Assembly: GCA_002729115.1 (NCBI GenBank)
Contig: PBWG01000043.1
Coordinates: 1-13,213, forward strand
DNA: 13,213 nt
Direction: 5' to 3'
From: Crocinitomicaceae bacterium
Lineage (GTDB): Bacteria > Bacteroidota > Bacteroidia > Flavobacteriales_D > Sanyastnellaceae
Shown here: positions 7,033-13,213 of the stretch, one piece after another
How positions within the stretch are numbered: the stretch's first letter is position 1
Layout of the letters: every line of letters begins with the position of its first letter
Position numbers and translations under genes: made by a program
The notes under the pieces: model-generated
What the model saw: the letters and a program-made list of their open reading frames with translations, nothing else
Databases searched by the model: none
What the model was told of the DNA's origin: nothing

Positions 7033-8517
7033 GTGGACTTGGAACGCGTCATCCTCTCAGCCAAACAAAAGGCCCTTCGGATCAACCTCAATCCGGACCT
7101 CTACGGCACGTTCGCAGAGATCGGCGCAGGCCAAGAGGTGGTGCGTCATTTCTTCCGCGCGGGCGGGGCGTCCGGCACGATCGCCAAGACCATCTCGGCG
7201 TACGACAAAGATTTCAGCGACGCGATCTACGGCAAGGAAGCGAAAGGGCGCTACGTGTGCGAGGCACGCATCGACAAGATGCTCGACCACGAGTACAACC
7301 TGATTGAAGAGCGCATCACGCGGGAGGACCACCCCACGAAGCAATACTTCGCGTTCGCCGACACCGTGGCCACGATCAACTACCACAAGACCATTCAGGG
7401 TCACGGTTGGTTTGGCATCCGGTTCCAAACGTCCGCCGAAAGCGAGCCCAGCGAGATCATCCTGCACGCCCGCTTTCACGAGCAAGACGCCTTGCTTCAA
7501 CAGCAAACGGCGGGCATGCTCGGCGTGAACCTCATCTACGGGGCCTTCTACTTCTACAAGCGCCCCAAGGAGGTCCTTCAGAGCTTGTACGACAACCTCG
7601 ACCGAGACCAGTTGGAAATCGACATGGTGCAAATGAACGGCCCAGCCTTCGCCGACGTCGACAACCGCCTTTTGTCGCTTCAGCTTGTCAAGCAAGGCAT
7701 GACCGATGCCGTGATTTTCTCCCCCGACGGCCGCAACCGCCAGGCCGCCGACGTGCTGTACAAGAAGAACATTTTGGCCATCCGCGGAAGCTTCCGCCCC
7801 GTGACCAAAGTGAACATCGACATGATCGCCAAGGGACTGGCGATGTTCAAGCAAGAAAACAAGGTCGACCCCGAGAACATTCAGGTGCTGTTCGAAATCA
7901 CGTTGAACAACCTCAGTGCCGAGGGCAACATCGACGAGCAAGACTTCCTTGACCGTGCGGACGTCCTCTGCAGCATTGGACAAACGGTCCTCATCAGCAA
8001 CTACAAGAAGTACTACAAGCTGGTGGAGTTCTTCTCTCGCCACACCAAAAAGCGCATGGGCGTCATCATGGGCGCGGCCACGATGGTGGAAATCTTCAAC
8101 GAGAAGTACTATCGCAACCTCAACGGGGGCATCCTCGAAGCGTTTGGCATTCTCTTCTCCCGAGACCTGCGCATCCTCCTCTACCCATGGAAGGATGAAG
8201 AATCTGAAGCCCTTTGGACGTCAGAGACCACGCCGATCCACCCTCGACTCAAGCCACTTTACGACTACCTCGTGTTCAACAAGCGCATCCTGGACATCGA
8301 GGATTACGACCCCGAGGTGTTGTCCATCTTCAGCAGGACCGCGCTTGAAAGCATCAAACGTGGGGACGACGCTTGGGTCAACATGGTGCCTGACTTTGTG
8401 GACCGCGTCATCAAGGAGAACTGCCTGTTCGGCTTCTGTGGCACCGACAAACCCGACGCTTCGTCGTCCGGCGAGGACCCTGCCACAGCTGCTGCCCGCG
8501 CCATCGAACAACAGTGA
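7033..8517 (+). CDS. Conserved protein of unknown function (494 aa)
   Basis: This 494-aa soluble protein has no signal peptide and no membrane segment. The N-terminal block LRINLNPDLYGTFAEIGAGQ (residues 15-34), followed by HFFRAGGASGTIAKTISAYD (39-58), reads as a highly conserved signature. I recall it from a widespread bacterial family whose database names conflict (nicotinate-nucleotide adenylyltransferase, TonB-dependent receptor). Neither name fits: no HxGH nucleotidyltransferase motif and no beta-barrel character are visible. Other striking blocks are QTAGMLGVNLIYGAFYFY (158-175), FADVDNRLLSLQLVKQGMTDAV (207-227), RGSFRPVTKVNIDM (251-264) and the C-terminal NGGILEAFGILFSRDLRILLYPW. The last ~20 residues are a low-complexity Ser/Ala-rich tail. 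The start is GTG at 7033. The frame is open further upstream, but the candidate promoter lies there, and the family block begins soon after 7033. It ends before a strong terminator. Confidence 0.85.
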   Translation: MDLERVILSAKQKALRINLNPDLYGTFAEIGAGQEVVRHFFRAGGASGTIAKTISAYDKDFSDAIYGKEAKGRYVCEARIDKMLDHEYNLIEERITREDHPTKQYFAFADTVATINYHKTIQGHGWFGIRFQTSAESEPSEIILHARFHEQDALLQQQTAGMLGVNLIYGAFYFYKRPKEVLQSLYDNLDRDQLEIDMVQMNGPAFADVDNRLLSLQLVKQGMTDAVIFSPDGRNRQAADVLYKKNILAIRGSFRPVTKVNIDMIAKGLAMFKQENKVDPENIQVLFEITLNNLSAEGNIDEQDFLDRADVLCSIGQTVLISNYKKYYKLVEFFSRHTKKRMGVIMGAATMVEIFNEKYYRNLNGGILEAFGILFSRDLRILLYPWKDEESEALWTSETTPIHPRLKPLYDYLVFNKRILDIEDYDPEVLSIFSRTALESIKRGDDAWVNMVPDFVDRVIKENCLFGFCGTDKPDASSSGEDPATAAARAIEQQ

Positions 8518-8556
8518 CGGCAGAGAACGTCCCGTCTTCCCAACACCGGGCAAGAA

Positions 8557-8584
8557 AAAAGGCACCTCCATGGAGGTGCCTTTT
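8557..8584. terminator. Bidirectional intrinsic terminator between the 494-aa protein gene and rpoC
   Basis: This is a perfect 28-nt palindrome: AAAA, then GGCACCTC, CATG, GAGGTGCC, then TTTT. As RNA from either strand it makes a stem of up to 12 bp with a CAUG loop and a U-tract, and six A residues precede it on the plus strand. It lies 39 bp past the plus-strand stop and 20 bp past the rpoC stop, so it can end both convergent transcripts. Confidence 0.93.
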
Positions 8585-8604
8585 CATGTTCGGATTGGCT
8601 GGAA

Positions 8605-11600
8605 TCAGTCTTCCTGAGAAGATGCGTGCTCGACGAGGGCGTCGAATTCTTCGCGTGATCCCACCTTCAGGTCGGAAAACTTGCGTGTGCCTGTTCCCGC
8701 TGGGATCAAGTGGCCCACAATCACGTTCTCCTTCAAGCCCAGCAGGTGGTCCTGCTTGCCGCTCACAGCCGCCTCGTTCAACACCTTCGTGGTTTCCTGG
8801 AAGGAAGCCGCAGAGATGAAGGACTTGGTCTGCAAGCTGGCGCGCGTGATGCCCTGCAAGAGCGGACGAGACGTCGCTGGAATGGCGTCGCGGCTTTCCA
8901 CCTTGGCAAGGTCGCGGCGGGTCAGCGAGCTGTTCTCGTCGCGCAAACGACGGGCAGACACCATTTGTCCCACTTTGAGTTGGTCAGATCCTCCTGCGTC
9001 GGTCACCACCACCATGCCAAACATGCGGTCGTTTTCGTTCAAGAAGTCGGCCTTCTCCACGATTTGCTTCTCGAGGAATTGGGTGTCGCCACCGTCTTCG
9101 ATGACCACCTTCTTCATCATCTGGCGGACGATGACCTCGAAGTGCTTGTCGTTGATCTTCACACCTTGCAAGCGGTAGACATCCTGGATTTCATTCACGA
9201 TGTACTCCTGCACAGCAGTGGGGCCCATGATGTTCAAGATGTCGTTGGGCGTCACTGCACCGTCAGACAAAGGCATTCCTGCCTTCACGAAGTCGTTGTC
9301 CTGCACCAAGATGTGCTTTGACAACGGCACCATGTATTTGAACTTGTCTCCTGTGCGCGCCTCCACGATGACTTCGCGGTTGCCTCGCTTGATCTTGCCG
9401 TAGCTCACGATGCCGTCCACTTCGGACACCACCGCAGGGTTGGATGGGTTCCGAGCTTCGAACAATTCGGTCACCCTGGGGAGACCCCCGGTGATGTCAC
9501 CGGACTTGCCCGCAACACGTGGAATCTTGCACAAGATGAGGCCTTTGCCCACCTTGTCCCCTTCCTTCACCGCGAGGTGAGCGCCCACAGGCAGAGAGTA
9601 CGTGCGGAGCACTTCCTTCTTCTTGCCCATGATGAGGACTGCTGGGTTCTTCTTCTTGTCGCGTGTCTCGGTGATCACGATCTCACGGAAACCGGTTTGC
9701 TCGTCGAGCTCCTCACGGTAGGTCACTCCTTCTTCGATGCTCTCAAAGGCCACTATGCCTTCTTCTTCCGAAATGATGACGTTGTTGTAAGGATCCCACT
9801 CGCACACCGCCGTGTCCTTCTTGATCTTCTTGCCGTCCTTGACGAACAACACAGAGCCATATGGAAGCACCGTGGTGCTCAGCGCCACGTTGGTGGCGGG
9901 GTCCATGACCTTGAATTCAGAAGAACGCGACACGACGACCACTTCCTTCTCGCCTTCGGCGTTGGTGCGGTCCACAGTGCGCAACTCGTCGATTTCCACA
10001 ACACCTTCGTGCTTGGTGCGGATTTGGTTCTCGTCCGAGATCTTCGATGCAGTACCACCCACGTGGAACGTACGCAGCGTCAACTGCGTTCCAGGTTCCC
10101 CGATGGACTGCGCCGCAATCACTCCCACAGCCTCCCCTGTCTGCACAGGACGGTTGGTGGCGAGGTTCTTGCCGTAGCACTTGGCGCAAACCCCTTGACG
10201 AGACTCGCAGGTCAAGACCGAGCGAACTTCGACTTCCTGCACACCCGCTTCCTCGATGGCTTTGGCCATGGCAGGGGTGATCAGTTCACCGCCTGCGACC
10301 ATCACCTCCTCCGAGGTGGGGTGCAACACGTCTTCCAACGCCGTACGGCCTTCGATGCGGTCGCCAATGCCTTCCACGATTTCGTCGTTTTGACGCAATG
10401 GAGTCACGGTCAATCCACGCAAGGTGTGGCAGTCCTCTTCGGTGATGATGACGTCTTGGGCGACGTCCACCAAACGACGGGTCAAGTAACCCGCATCGGC
10501 CGTTTTCAATGCCGTGTCCGCAAGACCTTTCCGCGCACCGTGTGTCGAAATGAAGTACTCGAGGATGGACAAGCCCTCCTTGAAGTTCGACAGGATGGGG
10601 TTCTCGATGATGTCCTGACCTCCCGTCGCAGACGACTTCTGAGGCTTGGCCATCAAACCACGCATGCCGGACAACTGACGGATTTGCTCCTTCGATCCAC
10701 GTGCACCTGAGTGCATCATCATGTAAATCGAGTTGAAGCCTTGCTTGTCGCTTTCCAAGCGATCCATCAAGATGTTGGTCAAACGAGAGTTGGTGTGTGT
10801 CCAGATGTCGATAATCTGGTTGTAACGCTCGTTGTTGGTGATCAGACCCATGTTGTAGTTGTCCATCACCTCGCCCACTTGGGCTGTGGCTTTGGCCACC
10901 AACTTCTCCTTCTCGGGCGGGATGATGACGTCGTTCAAGTTGAACGACAAACCTCCCTTGAAGGCCATGGTGAATCCGAGTTCCTTGATGTCATCCAAGA
11001 ACTGCGCTGTGCGAGGCACACCCACGCTGTTCAAGACGTGAGAGATGATGCCGCGGAGCGACTTCTTGGTCAACAGTTCATTGATGAAGCCTGCTTCCTG
11101 GGGGACGTGCTCGTTGAACATCACACGGCCGCAAGTGGTCTCGATCATCGACGCTTCTCCGTGGATGTCCACGTAGCGCATGGTGATGCTGGCGTGCAAG
11201 TCCAAACGGCCTTCTTGGTGGGCGATGCGCACCTCCTCAGGAGAGTAGCACACCATGCCTTCCCCTTTGACCACGTGGTCCTTGGAGCTCTTGCGCTCTT
11301 TTGTGATGTAGTACAAGCCCAACACCATGTCCTGTGAAGGAACCGCAATCGGCGCACCATTCGCAGGGTTCAAAATGTTGTGCGAACCAAGCATCAACAG
11401 CTGCGCCTCCAAAATGGCTGCAGAGCCCAAAGGCAGGTGAACCGCCATTTGGTCCCCGTCAAAGTCGGCGTTGAAGGCCGTGCAAGCCAGAGGGTGCAAC
11501 TGGAGCGCCTTGCCTTCAATCAGCTTGGGCTGGAAGGCCTGGATGCCGAGGCGGTGCAGGGTTGGTGCACGGTTGAGGAGTACAGGGTGTCCCTTCATCA

Positions 11601-12897
11601 CGTTCTCCAAAATGTCCCACACCACAGGCTCCTTCGCGTCCACAATCTTCTTGGCGCTTTTCACGGTCTTGACCACGCCGCGCTCGATCATCTTGCGGAT
11701 GATGAACGGCTTGTACAATTCCGCAGCCATGTTTTTGGGCATGCCACACTCGTGGAGCTTGAGGTCAGGTCCCACGACGATGACCGAACGTGCGGAGTAG
11801 TCCACACGCTTGCCCAACAGGTTCTGACGGAAGCGTCCCTGCTTTCCTTTCAAGCTGTCGCTCAAGGACTTCAAAGGACGGTTGCTCTCCGTCTTCACTG
11901 CACTGGACTTGCGACTGTTGTCAAACAAGCTGTCCACCGCTTCCTGAAGCATGCGCTTCTCGTTGCGCAAAATCACCTCAGGTGCCTTGATCTCCACCAA
12001 ACGCTTCAAGCGGTTGTTGCGGATGATCACGCGGCGGTACAAGTCGTTCAAGTCAGAAGTCGCAAAGCGGCCACCGTCAAGCGGCACCAAGGGGCGCAAC
12101 TCTGGCGGAATCACTGGCACGACCTTCACCACCATCCACTCCGGAGAGTTTTCAATGCGGCTGTTGGCGTCGCGCAAGGACTCCACCACTTGCAAACGCT
12201 TGAGCTTTTCGCTTTTGCGCTGCTGAGACGTCTCGGTGTTGGCTTCGTGACGAAGTGAGAAGCTCAATTCGTCCAAATCCAAGTTCGCGAGCAAGTCGTG
12301 CACCGCGTCGGCACCCATCTTGGCCACAAACTTGTTGGGGTCCTTGTCGTCGAGGTATTGGTTTTCCTTCGGCAACGCATCCACGATGTCGAGGTACTCG
12401 TCCTCGGTGAGCAAGGTGTACGCGTCTTTCTTGTCGCCCTCCGGCACCTCAGCGATGCCCTGGTTGATCACCACGTAACGCTCATAGTAGATGATTTGGT
12501 CGAGCTTCTTGGAAGGAATGCCGAGCAAGTAACCAATCTTGTTGGGCAAGCTCTTGAAGTACCAAATGTGCACCACGGGCACCACCAAGTTGATGTGGCC
12601 CATGCGCTCACGACGCACCTTCTTCTCGGTGACTTCCACACCGCAACGGTCGCACACAATGCCCTTGTAGCGAATGCGCTTGTACTTGCCGCAGTGGCAT
12701 TCGTAATCCTTGACAGGACCGAAAATTCGTTCGCAGAACAAACCGTCGCGTTCAGGCTTGTAGGTGCGGTAGTTGATCGTCTCAGGCTTCAGCACCTCTC
12801 CGTGTGAGGCTTCCAGAATGCGCTCTGGAGAAGCCAAGGAGATGGTGATGGTGTTGAAGTCGCTGCTCAACTGCTGGGGGTTGTTTTGTTGGAACAT
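8605..12897 (-). CDS. rpoC: DNA-directed RNA polymerase subunit beta'
   Basis: This is the full-length 1,430-aa beta' subunit, the catalytic partner of RpoB in RNA polymerase. The zinc-ribbon cysteines are C67, C69, C82 and C85. The active-site motif NADFDGD lies at 476-482, with Mg-binding aspartates D478, D480 and D482. The bridge helix spans about 771-814 ([20 protein letters not shown] onward). The second zinc site uses C822, C896, C903 and C906. The trigger helix [20 protein letters not shown] runs from 924 to 943, and a long insert follows before the second half of the trigger loop ([18 protein letters not shown]). That insert resembles the beta' insertion known from Gram-negative lineages; its exact limits are inferred. 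The N-terminus ([15 protein letters not shown]) is of Bacteroidota type. The ATG lies 10 bp after the rpoB stop, so the two genes are co-transcribed, and the palindrome at 8557-8584 ends the operon. Confidence 0.99.
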   Translation of the reverse strand: MFQQNNPQQLSSDFNTITISLASPERILEASHGEVLKPETINYRTYKPERDGLFCERIFGPVKDYECHCGKYKRIRYKGIVCDRCGVEVTEKKVRRERMGHINLVVPVVHIWYFKSLPNKIGYLLGIPSKKLDQIIYYERYVVINQGIAEVPEGDKKDAYTLLTEDEYLDIVDALPKENQYLDDKDPNKFVAKMGADAVHDLLANLDLDELSFSLRHEANTETSQQRKSEKLKRLQVVESLRDANSRIENSPEWMVVKVVPVIPPELRPLVPLDGGRFATSDLNDLYRRVIIRNNRLKRLVEIKAPEVILRNEKRMLQEAVDSLFDNSRKSSAVKTESNRPLKSLSDSLKGKQGRFRQNLLGKRVDYSARSVIVVGPDLKLHECGMPKNMAAELYKPFIIRKMIERGVVKTVKSAKKIVDAKEPVVWDILENVMKGHPVLLNRAPTLHRLGIQAFQPKLIEGKALQLHPLACTAFNADFDGDQMAVHLPLGSAAILEAQLLMLGSHNILNPANGAPIAVPSQDMVLGLYYITKERKSSKDHVVKGEGMVCYSPEEVRIAHQEGRLDLHASITMRYVDIHGEASMIETTCGRVMFNEHVPQEAGFINELLTKKSLRGIISHVLNSVGVPRTAQFLDDIKELGFTMAFKGGLSFNLNDVIIPPEKEKLVAKATAQVGEVMDNYNMGLITNNERYNQIIDIWTHTNSRLTNILMDRLESDKQGFNSIYMMMHSGARGSKEQIRQLSGMRGLMAKPQKSSATGGQDIIENPILSNFKEGLSILEYFISTHGARKGLADTALKTADAGYLTRRLVDVAQDVIITEEDCHTLRGLTVTPLRQNDEIVEGIGDRIEGRTALEDVLHPTSEEVMVAGGELITPAMAKAIEEAGVQEVEVRSVLTCESRQGVCAKCYGKNLATNRPVQTGEAVGVIAAQSIGEPGTQLTLRTFHVGGTASKISDENQIRTKHEGVVEIDELRTVDRTNAEGEKEVVVVSRSSEFKVMDPATNVALSTTVLPYGSVLFVKDGKKIKKDTAVCEWDPYNNVIISEEEGIVAFESIEEGVTYREELDEQTGFREIVITETRDKKKNPAVLIMGKKKEVLRTYSLPVGAHLAVKEGDKVGKGLILCKIPRVAGKSGDITGGLPRVTELFEARNPSNPAVVSEVDGIVSYGKIKRGNREVIVEARTGDKFKYMVPLSKHILVQDNDFVKAGMPLSDGAVTPNDILNIMGPTAVQEYIVNEIQDVYRLQGVKINDKHFEVIVRQMMKKVVIEDGGDTQFLEKQIVEKADFLNENDRMFGMVVVTDAGGSDQLKVGQMVSARRLRDENSSLTRRDLAKVESRDAIPATSRPLLQGITRASLQTKSFISAASFQETTKVLNEAAVSGKQDHLLGLKENVIVGHLIPAGTGTRKFSDLKVGSREEFDALVEHASSQED

Positions 12898-12907
12898 GGT
12901 TGAGGGA

Positions 12908-13213
<306 letters not shown>

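Noticed and set aside
7057-8043. Open frame of 328 codons on the minus strand inside the 494-aa protein gene
   Set aside because: Its biased composition (mostly Val, Leu, His, Asp) is typical of an antisense shadow, and the plus-strand frame holds the conserved blocks.
9577-12807. Several long plus-strand open frames antisense to rpoC
   Set aside because: They are out-of-register shadows of a highly conserved gene, rich in His, Val and Leu, with no domain signatures.

Overview
The window comes from a GC-rich member of the Bacteroidota, most likely Flavobacteriales-like. The evidence is a Bacteroidota-type RpoC (1,430 aa, with the N-terminus [15 protein letters not shown]), a secreted FG-GAP protein ending in a type IX secretion (T9SS) C-terminal sorting domain, an LDH-type malate dehydrogenase, exact matches to the Bacteroidota -7 promoter box (TAnnTTTG), and no clear Shine-Dalgarno sequences. 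The genus cannot be read from this sequence alone.

Layout. Bases 1-1791 (+) hold the 3' part of a large FG-GAP/VCBS repeat protein carrying a T9SS signal. It converges, with one base between stop codons, on mdh (1793-2725, -). A 73-bp divergent gap separates mdh from a secreted MORN-2 repeat protein (2799-3926, +). That gene converges, with a 15-bp gap, on a tight minus-strand cluster: a PhnP-like metallo-beta-lactamase-fold hydrolase, an LpxL-like acyltransferase and rarA. Transcribed in that order, the three genes have 4-bp spacers and are probably one operon. A 47-bp divergent gap leads to a 494-aa conserved protein of unknown function (7033-8517, +). This gene converges on rpoC across a perfect 28-nt palindromic bidirectional terminator. 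The right end is rpoC (8605-12897, -) preceded by the 3' end of rpoB (12908-13213, -), the usual rpoBC order.

The genes are mainly core housekeeping functions: transcription, the TCA cycle, replication-fork maintenance and envelope lipid acylation. Two exported repeat proteins are interspersed. I see no mobile elements, CRISPR arrays, tRNA or rRNA genes, and no defence system. All intergenic stretches are under 90 bp, so no long non-coding region remains unexplained.

The items most worth a second look are a terminator-like hairpin with a C(UUCG)G tetraloop embedded in the last codons of the FG-GAP gene, evidently serving the opposing mdh transcript, and the strongly conserved-looking 494-aa orphan protein. 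I found no convincing new multi-gene system.
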